Counted from the stretch's first letter, positions 20,158-31,858 are shown. The stretch is 64,000 nt of DNA from Corythoichthys intestinalis (GCF_030265065.1 NC_080410.1:18675898-18739897); one strand, 5' to 3'. Notes: generated by a model not told the origin, from the letters alone. A program made the numbers and translations.

Positions 20158-20714
20158 TGGATAACCCAAAGCATTGACTGCACAGCACCATCTCCAGGCA
20201 GGGTAGCAGTTTCAGAGTCAGTCCGCTTCACTGCCATGCTCCACTGAATGTGGATTTTTTTTACTCCCCCATGCAATGTAGCTTTCTGATTCAATCCATC
20301 AGTCTATCATGGGCTTTCAGTCTATCCATTTCTGCTTTCTTAAAGAGAAGAATTACTAGATCAGCACAAACATAGGTTTGATGTTTAGGGGATTTCAAAT
20401 GTTTCAGATAGCCTATCCATTGTGCATAAACAAATTTCTTTATTTTTATGCATTATTTTATACCAATTCCCATGGCATTTCACCTTCTTTCACCAGGCAC
20501 ACTTGAATCCCTTATCAACTTTCACCACCTCAGCTGGCACTCTTTCATCCTTCCTCCGCAATTGTGCACATTCTTTACTACTGCACACTCCAGTTGACAC
20601 GGTATTCTTAAAGCTGACCTTGAATTATTATTTTCCATAACAATGATGTCATTTTATCAGACAAGACAATTTGATAGACATCCAATATAGTGAGGCTGTT
20701 TTCTTCCTTCTGCT

Positions 20715-20840
20715 GTGAATTCAAATGAGTTTATCACTAAGTGATGTCAAATTCATTTAAACTGGGAGGGTGGCTGCCAAGTTCCAACCCTCTTCAAATG
20801 GATTGGACGTCTTTCGCTGTCCGTGACAGCCAATGAGTTC
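20715..20840. repeat. REP-1 hairpin MITE
   Basis: The left inner part reads gtcaaattcatttaaactgg and gagggtggctgcc. The right arm reads ttcaaatggattggacgtct, then ttcgctgtccgtgacagcca and atgagttc. Confidence 0.6.
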
Positions 20841-22015
20841 AGAATTTCAAATGTTTTTAGATGTAAACAAGTTTTTGAACCTATTAGCTGGCAGGCTGGG
20901 ATGGGCTCCTGGCAGAAGACGTACGTATTTTTATTCAGGGTGAGGTCGCTGATGACACGAAGGTGCCACTCGTTAACAAGCAGTTCTAAAAAGTTATTCC
21001 TATCAAATGCCAGGCGGAGGCATTAAGCACCTTGTTAAAAAAATCTCCTTGGTTTATAGCTGTCTGGAATGTTGATTCTTGATTTGTTTTTGTTTCTCCA
21101 AGTCTGGGAAAGAGCTTCAACATAAATTCCTCATGAAATAGGCAGATCATTTGGATCCATTTGTATATGAAATCAAGCGGAGCAGTATACCATAGTGGTG
21201 GCTGCTTGGTTCTCATAAACGACATATTAAAAACACATATTCAAACTCGTAAAGTGGGAAAGAGGAGACATGACATTTATAGACATTCATTCAATACAAA
21301 TTACCTTTCTAAAACCAGCTGACAGAAGCCTGCAATTCACTTTTGCAGAAGCTCAGTTATGAAAACATATCATTCTCATAGATTTTGATTTTAAAAAAGC
21401 GCATACATCAAGTGATGATTTCTCTGATTATGGCACAAATGCAGCATTTCATATGTGTACCAGATCTGGTGTTATGTGATTATGGCACATATGCAGCATT
21501 TCATTTGCTACCAGATCTGGTGTTCTGTGACCGTACACTGTAGTAAGTAGCAGGAGAAATTTTCATTGAGTCTCTTGTTACTGGATGTGACCATGTTTGG
21601 TAAAGTTCCTCACACAGAACTCTGACCAAGCCCCTTAAGACCTCTCACAGCTCTCATGTGCACACACAGCTGTGATAGCCTCGATCTACTGAGGCTCCCC
21701 CTTTGGTTTATACACATTTTATTATAAACAAATAGTTCCTCCTCGGTCTCCCTAAGCACACATATTTTTGGGACATTTTACTACAGTGACAATAAGTAGC
21801 TAATATGGAAAACTATATAGCGTATAATAGATCGATATGGGGGGAAAATAATGCTTGTGGTGACAGCTGACACACTCGCACACAGACGTGCACTCACAAA
21901 TCCTTGTTTGGAAAAATAGGAAGCTTTAGAAGGTTAAACAAAGTTCAGCACAAGGACCAACAAGTAATGTCGAGTCAATAAAAGACACTGCAGTTAGCTT
22001 CTCATTGTCTTCAAG
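20841..22015. other. Spacer without recognised gene
   Basis: No host exon, RNA gene or named element is seen. At 21428-21531 a ~51-bp unit containing catttcatatgtgtaccaga (or its variant) and tctggtgtt is tandemly duplicated. Confidence 0.6.
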
Positions 22016-22464
22016 TTTATTGAAGAACACTTTCAAGTAAATCATACCTAGAATTACATGGTTATTGTAGATAAACAACCATTATATGTCCACGTCATAG
22101 AGAAAAATTACCCTCAGAGAAAGATCCCAAAAAAGCCTCTGTGTGGTCCAGGCTGGCTCACGCCCCCTGCCCCCAAAACTGAAAGTTTCAGAAAAACAAA
22201 TAAGAAAACAGTAACAAACGGCACTTAAAAACAAAAAAGGCAATGGGGCAAAAGTTATGAAAAACAAGACACAGTGGCAATCCATTAAAAGTAATAAATT
22301 GACATTTCCAGTTACAAGGTGATCTTAATAATTTAACTACCTAACCGTGATGCTTTATAAATTGTACCGTATCATCTTTCATAAAGGACAGCATCTGGTA
22401 GAACTAACCACACAGCAGGATGCTACAGTGATTTATTCATTCATGTATAATGTGGTACTATGTA

Positions 22465-22777
22465 CTGTATTTTTCGGACTTTAAGGCGCATAGTGCATCA
22501 ATGTACTGCATTTGTCATGTGTTCTTTATCCTTCAACATTGTAATTGTATTATTAATTTTATCTTTTATTTTTATTTAGGGGTTTGATGAATGATCAATG
22601 TGTGCCTTGAGCACTTTATTGGAGCAGTATAATTCAGTTATGCGCTAACAAAATTGGTTCAAGGTCATTAAAAACAACCAGAATTCATACATAAGGTGCA
22701 CTGGATTATAAGGCGCACTGTCAATTGTTGGGAAAAATAAAGGATTTCAAGTGTGCCTTATGCTCCGAAAAATGCGA
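22465..22777. mobile_element. MITE with ctgtatttttcggac ends
   Basis: The left end ctgtatttttcggactttaa with ggcgcatag is answered by gtgccttatgctccgaaaaa at the right; an internal actggattataaggcgcact repeats the motif. The element is probably TA-flanked (22463-22464). Same superfamily as 12886-13649 and 55609-56973. Confidence 0.6.
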
Positions 22778-22813
22778 TACTCCTATATTGTTATAACATT
22801 GGTCTCCTCATTA

Positions 22814-22815
22814 AG

Positions 22816-22857
<42 letters not shown>
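22814..22857. repeat. Poly-A tract
   Basis: A run of more than 40 A residues, one of the longest homopolymers in the window. It may be a retrotransposition tail, but no element is attached. Confidence 0.9.
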
Positions 22858-22861
<4 letters not shown>

Positions 22862-23074
22862 AAGTGGTTTTCAAACCTGATAAAACAATACACACACTTA
22901 TCATTGAAAACAGCCTTCTGGAAATAACTGATTTTTTTACCAGCCCCAACATGTGCGATAAAGCATCTTTACAGCTGTTTTACACTAAAACAAAACAAAA
23001 CAAAAAAAATAAATAAACAAAAAAATTAAATCGAGGAAAAGACCCTGACAACAGTTTCAAAAGTCCATTCATTA

Positions 23075-23270
23075 ACTCAGCGGCTGCAATTGACGACGAT
23101 ATACATCCAATCCATTTGAACAGAGAAAATTAGTTTTCGCTGCTAGCCGTCCCAGTTCAAACAGATTGGACGTGTACAAGTGACAAACTAATTTAACGAG
23201 TTTTAATTTAGATTTTAAAAGCCACATGATTGGGCATCTATCATCGTCAACGGCACTGACAGAGTTAACA
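23075..23270. mobile_element. REP-1 hairpin MITE, full length
   Basis: The ends are aactcagcggctgcaattga and aacggcactgacagagttaa. The inner arms are tccaatccatttgaacagag and cgtcccagttcaaacagatt. The copy has the same ~195-bp layout as 12290-12482. Confidence 0.7.
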
Positions 23271-24902
23271 AGCAGGTCTGGTTTAATTTTGACTTTGTGC
23301 ATGAGCCAAAAAATCCCAGCATGCCACAAGTGTCCTACTGACCTCAGGCGATCTTCCACTTTGATAGTCCTTGACTGAACACTACTAGTCCTATTCTATT
23401 CACAGCTTTGAGAGGGCCAATGTAGTGAGACATTAGCTTACCATTAAAGAGCTCACGTCCAAAAAATAAATACATCTTGATTCCATTCGTCATCATGCTG
23501 GATACTATTAGTGCCGCTCATTAAACCAATGACAACATTCATGGAGACGTGGCCGTGTCCGTAGTCAAGAGGCCAACGGAACAATCGCATGACAGCCTCC
23601 CTGATCATCTTTGGATTATATTAATACTTGGCCGGATTATTCATTGTGCAGGCATATTATAAAAATATACAGTATACATTGAGTATACACATGGAATACA
23701 GAGGAATACATAAATGACAATCATAGAGGATATTCGCATTAGAAAGCTCATGCTTATCAAAAAGGTGAGTCCATGTTTCTGTAAAAGGCACCGAATGTGT
23801 CAGCCTCTCCTCTGTGGTGACAGACAGAAATCCAGGAGGTCAAGAGTTATTGCTCCATGGGGAGTGTGCTTTTTTTCCTCTATCTCTTTTAGTTCTACAG
23901 TAAAAAAAAAAAAAAGTCCAACATTCTCCCAATGTCCATCCATTGAAAAATACAAAGACCTACATATGAAGAAAAGGAAACATGCAGAGGGTGACTTCCA
24001 TGCCCGCTTTTTATCCCATTATGGTCGTGTCACTACTCTCAAACCTGAATCGCTTACTTGTTCATGTATGAGTCAGCCACGCAGAGTGAGCACATGTATA
24101 GCTACTGTGCAAGTGTAGGGAGACATGCTGGTTGAGGAGAAAGGAATCATACAAGTTCATGCATTCACTATGTTCAGAGCAAAAGGTGCAATTTCTCTAT
24201 TTTGACTATTCCTCTAAGGCATCACAGAAAAATAGCAAAAGCCTCATTTCCACCTTGCGGTACGCATTTCTCATGAAAACGGTTCCACAACATTCAAAGT
24301 GAACAGTACCCTACTTTCTATAAGTAGTCTGTGGACTAGTTGACAGAGAACTGGCTGTCTACATTACATGGCACAATGAAATGAATTGAAAGGGGGGAAA
24401 AAACAAGCATCATTTATGGGGGGAAAAAAAAAATTGGAACATGCTTCAAGGAAAATCGTGTATTCCTTGTTTATGGTTACTGTCAGGACACTGCACTGAG
24501 CAGGGCTGTCTTTGTTTTATTTTCTTGTTTAATTAACTGGAAAATTCTGAGTTCCTATTCATTGCCAGTACCTTATTGAGCAGACTATTATCGTGCTATA
24601 GTAGTCGATGTAGCTCAAACTGCAATGACAGATCGTACGATGTTAAATTGAAGCGTACGGTTTTGGTGGGAATGAAGCTAATGCCACCATGCTTGATAGA
24701 AATATAGAAATAAAAACAATAACATGCAGAATGACACATTGCCTTCGACAGCATTCCAAAGAGTCAGGCTTGGTTTTCACTTAAAAATGAATTAAATGAT
24801 CAGAAAATCTTGCTTTTAAAAGACATATTGCTGGTTGAAAAGAAAGAGACCCTGCTCAAAAAAAAAAAAAAAGCACCATGCTGGATTTAACCCTTTACAG
24901 GG

Positions 24903-25040
24903 CACTCATTGGCTGCCTTTGCTGACACTAGACGTTCAATTAGTTTTGACTCAGTGGGGAGAATGAACAAATTTATTCACCCCCGCCCAGTAAAACGGAT
25001 TGAACGTCTAGCCTCATCAATGACACTGAAAGATGAACAT
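24903..25040. repeat. REP-1 hairpin MITE, shorter variant
   Basis: The ends are actcattggctgcctttgct and tcaatgacactgaaagatga. The inner arms are agttttgactcagtgggg and cccgcccagtaaaacgg. This ~140-bp version uses gattgaacgtcta. Confidence 0.6.
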
Positions 25041-26285
25041 CCGCAGCCAGTATATAATGGTTAAATTACCAAAAAATAGTCACTTGCCCTGTAAAGGCTT
25101 AAAGTATGGAATCCACTGCAAAACTTGAATAAAGAATTGACTGTTCTCCCACACATCTGCTTGATTAGTTTCTCAGAGTAACTGCGAGATGAAACCTGGA
25201 AGAATAAAAAGCTTTCAGGGTGCACCAGTACCTTCAGCACATTTTTAATGCCACTGTTTCACTGCATTGGCTAGGATAACCTTTGCAGATGGTTGGCTCG
25301 ACAGAAGGGTAAAGAAAATCTCTGAGACCGTCTCAAGTGGTGATATCACCGAGGATATAATTTCAAAGACTACATTCACAGTGGAGAAGGGGGAAAAGGA
25401 AAAGCTTGCTGATGTTGTAAGGCAGGGGTCTGAGGGGTGGAGGTAGAACATAAAAATAAAATAAAATAAGAGTTCAGGCTGACAGTGAAGCCCAATCCAG
25501 TGAGGCAAATGTTATTGGTGATATGGTCATTTCCAAACAAGTGAGGCCATGACAAATTTTGAGAAAAAATGGCAACAAATAGACAGTTGGACAAGAGGAG
25601 CCAAAGCTACAAAGGTCTGCTATGATAAATCTCATACGTGACCTTAATGTTTTCTGTTGTTGTTGTTCCAATTGGGGTATGAGTGACTGGTGACAGGTAC
25701 AAAGAGGCCACAGCAGGAAAAACTGTAGTCGAGGCATTACGGTGTTTGTACGTTTTAGTTGAGGTTGGTGCGTTTAAGACACGAGCCCTGCCGATTTACA
25801 ACCTTAGTATGGGCCTCAAGTGCTACATCTCCTGCAATTTGGATAGAGTGGAAAAGGGCCAGCGGAGCAGGAGGATTTAACTTTTAAACCGTGGTTTTAC
25901 TCAACCATGACTATTGCTCTCCTGTTCTTCACAGACACTTCAGAGGATTGGGCTTTGGCTGATGTAAGAGGAGATGAGGAGTTAAAATGGTGAATGAAAG
26001 CAGAGGGAAGGGGGCAAAATATGGGTTCAAAATGTGCACGTGAACGCCGTCTCATTCGTAACAAAAAGCAGCAGGATGCTAATGTGCCAGTGAAAGCACA
26101 CTGAGGATGCGAAGGCTGGTTCTTGATTGAATCCTCATGTCTTGTGTCCGGGTTAGAACCTGAGGACTTACAGCCCCTTCTACTGGCCAACTTCAGGGAG
26201 ATGGAGGGCTGAGTTTCAGGATTTGAGAGTGCAGACAGTCCAAGATGTGCAGCCTCTTCCACTGCTTGTGACCGTCTTTTCTCTT

Positions 26286-26631
26286 TTAGTCTGTGTGGTT
26301 GTTTGCATGTTTTTTCTTGGTCAAGCAGGGAGATGCCTCTGTTTTATCTTTCCGACCTTTCGATATGGCCAATACTTTGTAGCAACCTCGAGTTATCTTA
26401 AACATCCAGATAGTGTTCAAGATATCCAGGGCTACGCAGGAGGTGATCCAAGCTACCTGGGCACCCAAACCCAGGCGCTCAAAGTCTTCGGTGCCAAATG
26501 TGGCAAATACGCTTACCCAATAGGACGGCATGACAGCAATCCGTACCAGAAAAAAGACCACTGCCATAGCGACGCCATTTACTACCACCATCCTGTTTGA
26601 ACGGGGGTATTTTAATGCTTCAAAGAACCAC
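26286..26631 (-). CDS. tlcd4: tlcd4 (tmem56) last coding exon
   Basis: This exon encodes the C-terminal ~115 residues of a TLC-domain protein. It opens after the acceptor ctttctag with G|TGG TTC TTT GAA (WFFE), followed by an amphipathic turn, a membrane segment (MVVVNGVAMAVVFFLVRIAV), the TLC-family stretch YGTE-like FGTEDFERLGLGAQ, and a last membrane segment VAWITSCVALDILNTIWMF with KITRG. The tail is basic and polar and ends KKKHANNHTD. Human TLCD4 has the same order of motifs (WFFDACKYP, NGFLMTVSFFIVRI, AWISSCVVLDV, KITKGC). The frame joins exactly to the exon at 30829-30902. The opposite-strand frame here is a shadow. Confidence 0.92.
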
Positions 26632-27109
26632 CTAGAAAGACAAGAACAGTAATCTAAATGCAAAGCAAAATAAAGAACTTAAAATAATTGCCAGCCTCTT
26701 TGTCTTCCCCCAAACTCCCAGAGGATTACAAAATCATTTTCTCTACCTCTTAATAACAACAACACCAACAAACCATAACATGACATATTACCAAATATCA
26801 TTTCATATTTGTAAATGATATAAGATCAGGTTGCCACTTTTTCAGTACGACACCTTTCATTTCATGCATTTTATCATTATTAAATGTTTGTCCCTAAGAT
26901 AGGTCAATGCTTAATGTGTCAAAAATTTGCCAGTTTAGCCTCATTTAACACTCAGTGCCCTGCAGCCCAAACATTTTGTTTTGTTTTGTTACAAATAAAA
27001 CTAGTCCTGATACTAGAAGAAAATCAGAGTGAAATAGCTTAAAAGATGAGAAAAAACAATTACATATTCCCTAAGAAAATAATGCTAAAAAGGAATTGTC
27101 CATCTAAGG

Positions 27110-27838
27110 CAGACATGTCCAAAGTCTGGCCCGGGGGCCAAATGCGGCCCGTGGTCAAATTTAATCCGGCCTCCAGCCACTGTCCTAAAATCAATAACGT
27201 CTGGCCCGCACACAGACTTAATAAATTGGTCAGCAGTACTGCAACCAGCATATGAAGTAGCTTACACACTAAATGCTGCTCCTCATTTACCCACTAAAAG
27301 GCAGCAGCACTCTAAGCAACATTAACCCGTGTGACCCTTTACTCCCAATTTTATAAAATGGCGACAACAAAAAAAAGAAAGTTGACTGGGACGGCCGACG
27401 CCTCAAGGATAGGTGGAAATTGGACTATTTCTTCACTATAATACGCAACAATTGTGTCCGCCTCATTTGCAAAGAGACAGTCACTGTTTTTAAAGAGTTC
27501 AATGTGAGGCGATATTACCAAACAAGACACGCTGACATGTACGACAAGATTACAGGCAAGATACGTCGCGAGAAATTGAAGCAACTTGAAGCTAGTTTAT
27601 TTCACAGTAGTATTTCGCAAGAGCCCGAGAGTCAAAAGAGAACGCCACAAAGGCTAGTTGCGAGATTGTTGAAATTATTGATTTAAAAAAATAATAAAGC
27701 CAAATCTGACGCACAGAATGGCTTGCTAAAATTTGCTTGAATATATTGTTCTACGTAAAGGACGTCAGCCAAGGTCGGCCCCCCACATTTTTACCACACC
27801 AAATCTGGCCCCTTTTGCAAAAAGTTTGGACACCCCTG
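27110..27838 (+). mobile_element. hAT transposon fragment, GTF2IRD2/ZBED-like type, copy 1
   Basis: The ends are cagacatgtccaaa and, inverted, caggggtgtccaaa. The flanking 8-bp duplication is atctaagg/atctaaag (27102-27109 and 27839-27846). Inside, starting near 27357 (MATTKKRK), is the N-terminal part of a hAT transposase. One visible frame reads LICKETVTVFKEFNVRRYYQ followed by TRHADMYDKI; it shows a Cys and the HxxxxH-like YYQTRH of a BED-type finger. The rest of the transposase is absent, so this is an internally deleted copy with both ends. The same family occurs at 37217 and 46377. It lies in a tlcd4 intron. Confidence 0.85.
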
Positions 27839-27978
27839 ATCTAAAGTGTGCTGAGAGGGACAGAGCAACACTTGTGTTCGACAGGTAATGAAAGTATACA
27901 ATACAAAAAAAATAACTTAATAATTATTTATAAGGCAAGTGTCTAGTTTTAGTAATTAAAAAAAAGCATTAATCTCAT

Positions 27979-28640
27979 GAAGACCTGACTTCCACATACA
28001 TTGACATCACATTTTAGGTCATGTATTGCCTGGCTCTGCCAGACTATTCTCCCTGTATTTTTCAAACACTGAGAGAAATAGTCTGGGAACCATCCCATTA
28101 ACGGCCTCTCGAGCAGGTACAAAATCAATCGACAAATCAGATTCGTTTATTTGCGTGACGTGTTCTTAACGAGCAACGTCACTCTTGCGCGTCGAAAGTC
28201 GTCTCCACAACACAGATGGTCAACGGGAGAGCCGAGAATATGTTCCAATCCACGTTAAAATCAGTTTTAAATTAGCAAAAACACATCGACACGAGTCATT
28301 GACAACAGTCTGTCTCGCGCTAGCCATGTTGAATAAACTCCGCTCTCTTCGTATGTTTACTTCCGCGCGCTAGTCCCTCGTCCTTCCCTCGTCAGTTTAC
28401 TAACGTCACGTCTGCCCGTCGCCGATTGGTCCACTCCGCTGTCTGTTTGCTGTGGCTTGCTCCGCCCTGGAAATTGTATCCGCTTGAATGGTGGCCAGAC
28501 TCAATAGCTGGAACAGCGGTGAGTCTGGTGTACCAGGCAAGGTCATGTAGGCAACAACATTAACATTTTGTATGCAAGTGTGGCCTACAGTACATGCGCC
28601 AAATTGTCATGTCCACACTGGTGGACGCTGGGTCTCATAT
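27979..28640. repeat. REP-2 palindromic repeat, split by the 0.5-kb element
   Basis: The left part reads agacctgacttccacataca and ttgacatcacattttaggtc. The right part resumes after 28549 with ggcaacaaca and later tgtcatgtccacactggtgg with acgctgggtc. The two outer ends are inverted repeats of each other. Confidence 0.55.
28026..28540. mobile_element. 0.5-kb ttgcctgg element with 9-bp duplication, copy 2
   Basis: The ends are ttgcctggctctgccagact and, inverted, ttgcctggtacaccagact. The 9-bp sequence ggtcatgta is exactly duplicated (28017-28025 and 28541-28549). Nine-base duplications are characteristic of Mutator-like elements; this assignment is inference. The 515-bp body is GC-rich and CpG-rich compared with its flanks, contains gttccaatccacg and agccatgttgaataaactcc, and has no recognised protein. 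Confidence 0.8.
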
Positions 28641-28877
28641 ATTAATATTTTTTACAGGCTGACGGCCTTTTAAGTTGCCGCCAAAGTAGTTGTTGTTCTT
28701 CTTTTTGTGGAAACAAACCACAAAGTTCCGTTCCTCTATTATTCGTGAACGGATCTTCTTGAAATTTGGTAGCTATGTAGCGAGGGCCAGTAACCATTGA
28801 TCCTTGGAGTCTGATTTTTCATCAGAGCTGATTAGTTACTAGTATTTGCAAAATTATTGTTGCGTCTAGGTTACAAG

Positions 28878-30320
28878 TAGGCATGTGCAGGTTACCGGTT
28901 TCAAGGTTTACCGTGGTATTAAAACGTCACGGTTTCAAAACCACAAAAATTTTCCGTCATACCGTATTAGCTATTTTTTATGTCCCAAATATGCAGCGAG
29001 AAATGGAGTGGGAGTGCTGACTCCTGCCCCTCCGGTTGTTGATATTTCCGTGAATGACGTTACTCTGTGCTATATACTAGAGGTGACACAATGGCTGAAG
29101 GTGGTGAGCTTTTTCCGCTGTCAAAAAAAACCCAAATTCGCTTGTATTGGAGTATTTTGGCTACTGAAAAGAAGCAGACGAACGCGGGTTAGAGGAGGAA
29201 GGACATCCGACGACAAGACTTGCTTGCGGAGGGTGGCTGCAAGGGGGGAGGAGAACACCTCAAACTTGATTTCACATTTACGTGACAATCATCTGTCACT
29301 TTATACAAAATTTAAGGTAAGTAAATGCTGTCATTTACATTTACCACCAGCTACGAGAGTTCTCTCCAGGGTGTTTAGTATGTCCAGTGATAGTAAAACA
29401 AATACTATGACGTCACGTAACTAGCTTGTTAACGAGAAAGATAATGTGGCTAGTCAGCATGTAAGAAGAAGGCTAACCGGGTTCCACTCTACCATTAGCC
29501 AACTGTTCTAAAGTCATCCGCTCTAGGGAACTTGCTAACAGCGCCGCATTGTGCGGGACAACAATATAGGAAGTTCCGATTGGTACCGCCGCTGCTGACA
29601 CCGACGGAACTAGTTGGAAATTCCTATATTGCGGGTTGTCCTGCACAATTCGGGACTGTTGGCAACGTTAATTCTTTCGCCATTGTAAACATCTATATAA
29701 GTATAACACCATTTACCATTTACCATCTGTAAACATCAAAATAAAATTTTCATAATCCAGCCTGTGGCGTTTTTCCTCTCTGGCAACACACTCGCTCTCC
29801 ATTAATATTAAATTAATTAATAGTAGTAGTGGTATATTAACCCAGCAAAGGTTAACATACATTCCTGCATCATAACTTGGACTGAGAGAGGAATATGTAG
29901 AAAATGAGCAAATCTCTAAAAATGTTGGGATGGAGCTTCAAAGTCAGAGAAGTGCTAATATGCATATATTTTATTTATAAGTGTTTTTACTTTTTTATGG
30001 AAAATAATTATTTTTGTTCTATTGTTTAGCAACTTGAGTTGTGGCTGTGGGTTTAGTCTATAAATTGTATTTATTTAAATTTTATTCAAAATATTTCAGT
30101 TATTTATTTTATGGTTATATTATTCATTTATCTTAACATTATATTCATGTCGATGTGCCAATTTGCAAATATGTTGTGAAAATTTTTTAAAATCCTTTTC
30201 AATGGAATTTTTTTTAACCCGTACATCTCAAAATTACACATTTTAGAGCTATAATTGCTATACCGTGATACCGCGGTATTTTTGCTTAAGGTTATCATAC
30301 CGTCAAAATGCACATGCTTA
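28878..30320 (+). mobile_element. hAT transposon with BED-finger exon remnant
   Basis: The ends are taggcatgtgcaggttaccg and, inverted, taagcatgtgcattttgacg. Both subterminal regions carry ggtatt/ccgtgata/ccgcggtat motifs. The flanking 8-bp duplication is gttacaag/gtcacaag (28870-28877 and 30321-30328), one change. Inside, near 29091 (ATG GCT GAA GGT GGT GAG), a first exon resembling ZBED/hAT transposases is seen: the block NTSNLISHLRDNH with SLYTKFK is followed by the donor aaggtaagt at ~29316. The frame of the finger is disrupted and one zinc-binding Cys region is altered. The rest of the transposase is missing. It lies in a tlcd4 intron. Confidence 0.8.
29545..29650. repeat. Hairpin nested in the hAT element
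   Basis: Inverted blocks gtgcgggacaacaatatagg with aa and ttcctatattgcgggttgtc with ctgcac enclose a ~55-bp loop. It is probably a small nested MITE. Confidence 0.5.
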
Positions 30321-30545
30321 GTCACAAGTTAGCCAGTAAAAGGCATGTGCGCTCTTCATCACATCCATCAGTCTGTAGTGTGCTGTGACACACGCTTGAT
30401 TGTTTATCATTAAACATTTTTGTATTTTTCAAATATATATTTTCATAAATAAATGACATTTTAAACACTTTTATAAAAACTAAATTAGTAAAATTAAATG
30501 AATAAAAACGCAAACACACTTAAAATTTTTTTTTTTTTTTTTTAA

Positions 30546-30640
30546 ACTGGGACGAATTCATGTTTCAATGCCATTGACGATGCGGGACATCCAGTCCTTT
30601 GTCAAAATTTATTGGGTGTCAATATCGGCCAATGAGTTAA
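30546..30640. repeat. REP-1 hairpin MITE, partial
   Basis: The left arm gttt-caatgccattgacgat with gcgggacatccagtcc is followed by a short right arm, tcaatatcggccaatgagtt with aa. Confidence 0.5.
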
Positions 30641-30828
30641 ATAGGACCCCTATAAAGGATTAATATCTTTTTGACTCTGCTGCATTGAATATTTCCGATA
30701 CCAGATTGTTTTGGCCTTAATACAATTGCAAGGCAGGTAATAGGGTGCGACGTGCATGTACATCAGTGAGGGCTGTGGCTTAGCGATTTCACAGAACAAT
30801 CAATCAAAAGCCACCCATACCTACTTAC

Positions 30829-30902
30829 CTTTGGTTCACAAAGGGTGTGGATAGTTCTGAAATAAGACGAAAGTTGGCAAAGTAAGGCAGCACGCCGCGT
30901 GT
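30829..30902 (-). CDS. tlcd4: tlcd4 coding exon (fifth of six)
   Basis: Acceptor gtcatttcag and donor CAAAG|gtaagt bracket 74 bp encoding TRGVLPYFANFRLISELST and PFVNQ plus the first two bases of an Arg codon. The motif LPYF-NxRLISELSTPFVNQRWFF is diagnostic for TLCD4/TMEM56-type TLC proteins. Confidence 0.93.
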
Positions 30903-30998
30903 CTGAAATGACCCAAACAGAAAAAACTTACTCCAAAATGCAAACTAAGAAATTTAATTCTATTAGTTTAACACATGATGCTATGAATATGATCTTAC

Positions 30999-31093
30999 CA
31001 GCACATATCCGTATGCATAGAGCGCCGCCAAGTGGTGACAGACAAAAAATTTGTCTCCCATAGTGCTCCAATTACATGCCAGCAGCAGCAAAT
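30999..31093 (-). CDS. tlcd4: tlcd4 coding exon (fourth of six)
   Basis: Acceptor caccttccag and donor GTGCTG|gtaaga bracket 95 bp encoding DLLLLACNWSTMGDKFFVCH and HLAALYAYGYVL. The paired His (HH) before a membrane segment is a conserved TLC-domain feature. Confidence 0.92.
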
Positions 31094-31316
31094 CTGGAAG
31101 GTGACATATAAAAATAGAACTGATAAAAATGGTATTGTGTAAATATCCACTCAGAGACAATAAAAACTATGGTTGTCTTGCTTTGTGCACCCAGAAAAGG
31201 ATGGACTTCTGCATGTTTTGGATAGGAAAATGCTGTGCGAGGTGTTTTATATCATCAATATTGATTGACCCTGAGGAAGGAGCGATTGTATAAGCAAAAA
31301 TGACAAAACAACTCAC

Positions 31317-31375
31317 CATACAGCAGGTAACCACAGGTTATGGCTACATTTAACTTCACCAAACTGGGGTCCCCC
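31317..31375 (-). CDS. tlcd4: tlcd4 coding exon (third of six)
   Basis: Acceptor cgttccacag and donor TATG|gtgagt bracket 59 bp encoding (W)GDPSLVKLNVAITCGYLLY(D). The phase fits both neighbours. It contains the start of a membrane segment (VAITCGYLLYDLLLL across the junction). Confidence 0.9.
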
Positions 31376-31649
31376 CTGTGGAACGGCATAGAACATCATG
31401 ATAAAAAAATTCAATCAATAAAAGAAATTGAATCAGTAGATAAGTAATCTAATTTTTTTAATAGAACACTGTGCTAATCACAAGGCCCAATCAAATTAAA
31501 CAACAATGATTGTCTGCTGTTGCCAGTATCTGTGATGATAACAGTTATGCAGGTTTAAAAAAAAGAACCATGTCATTCACTTATTACAGGGCAACTGACT
31601 ATTCTTTATATTAGATTTATCAATTAAAAAAAAAAAAATCTTAAGCTCA

Positions 31650-31730
31650 AGGACCTGGCGTCCACGCATGTGGACATCACATTTGGGTCATGTGGACCAC
31701 CACATGAACATTCGCTATACAATAGCGTAC
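31650..31730. repeat. REP-2 palindromic repeat, left half
   Basis: The sequence aaggacctggcgtccacgca with tgtggacatcacatttgggt and catgtggacc is the left half of REP-2. The right half is replaced by the THAP-bearing sequence to its right. Confidence 0.55.
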
Positions 31731-31858
31731 TGCATGAATGCCATTTTTAGACCGTGATGTTGCCATCGTAACATGGAACTGGGACATTATAGACCCGCCC
31801 TCGCATACAGTCCATGTAATTTCTGCTTGTTTTCTCCAGTAATCTTTCAAAAAAGAAC

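Larger units (their letters stand above)
16485..20165. repeat. Tandem array of ~0.5-kb tRNA-Leu units
   Basis: Successive tRNA starts are spaced 497, 496, 488, 562 and 561 bp apart. Each unit contains, left to right: a spacer with ttgagctttctgtcttttgc and tctcacatcc; cagctactttgacttacaag; an intron-bearing tRNA-Leu gene on the minus strand; cttaaaaaagttatgtatct; and a decayed tRNA-like stretch ending agaagctatggtccatcat. The second and third units are almost identical, indicating recent duplication. The last three units share an extra ~65-bp block (ttggagcatcagtgaactta and onward) that is absent from the first three. The leftmost unit is split by the solo LTR at 16561-17062. Confidence 0.9.
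22016..26285 (-). other. tlcd4: Candidate long 3' UTR of tlcd4
   Basis: This region directly follows the tlcd4 stop on the minus strand. At its far end an AATAAA polyadenylation signal is present on the minus strand (tttatt on the plus strand at about 22017-22022, context cttcaataaacttgaag). No other gene is recognised here. It includes a MITE (22465-22777), two REP-1 copies and poly-A tracts, so other signals could end the transcript earlier. This is inference. Confidence 0.35.

Noticed and set aside
17079-20164. Repeated ~65-residue open frames across the array on both strands (for example at 17801-17998 and 18297-18494)
   Set aside because: They are translations of the tandem tRNA-Leu units and spacers; their identity comes from unit duplication, not from protein selection.
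26223-26600. 125-residue plus-strand frame opposite tlcd4
   Set aside because: It is the antisense shadow of the tlcd4 last exon; only the minus-strand frame matches a known family and joins to flanking exons.
28885-29424. 179-residue plus-strand frame
   Set aside because: It lies entirely within the hAT element at 28878-30320 and mixes the terminal repeat with an out-of-frame finger exon; it is not an independent gene.
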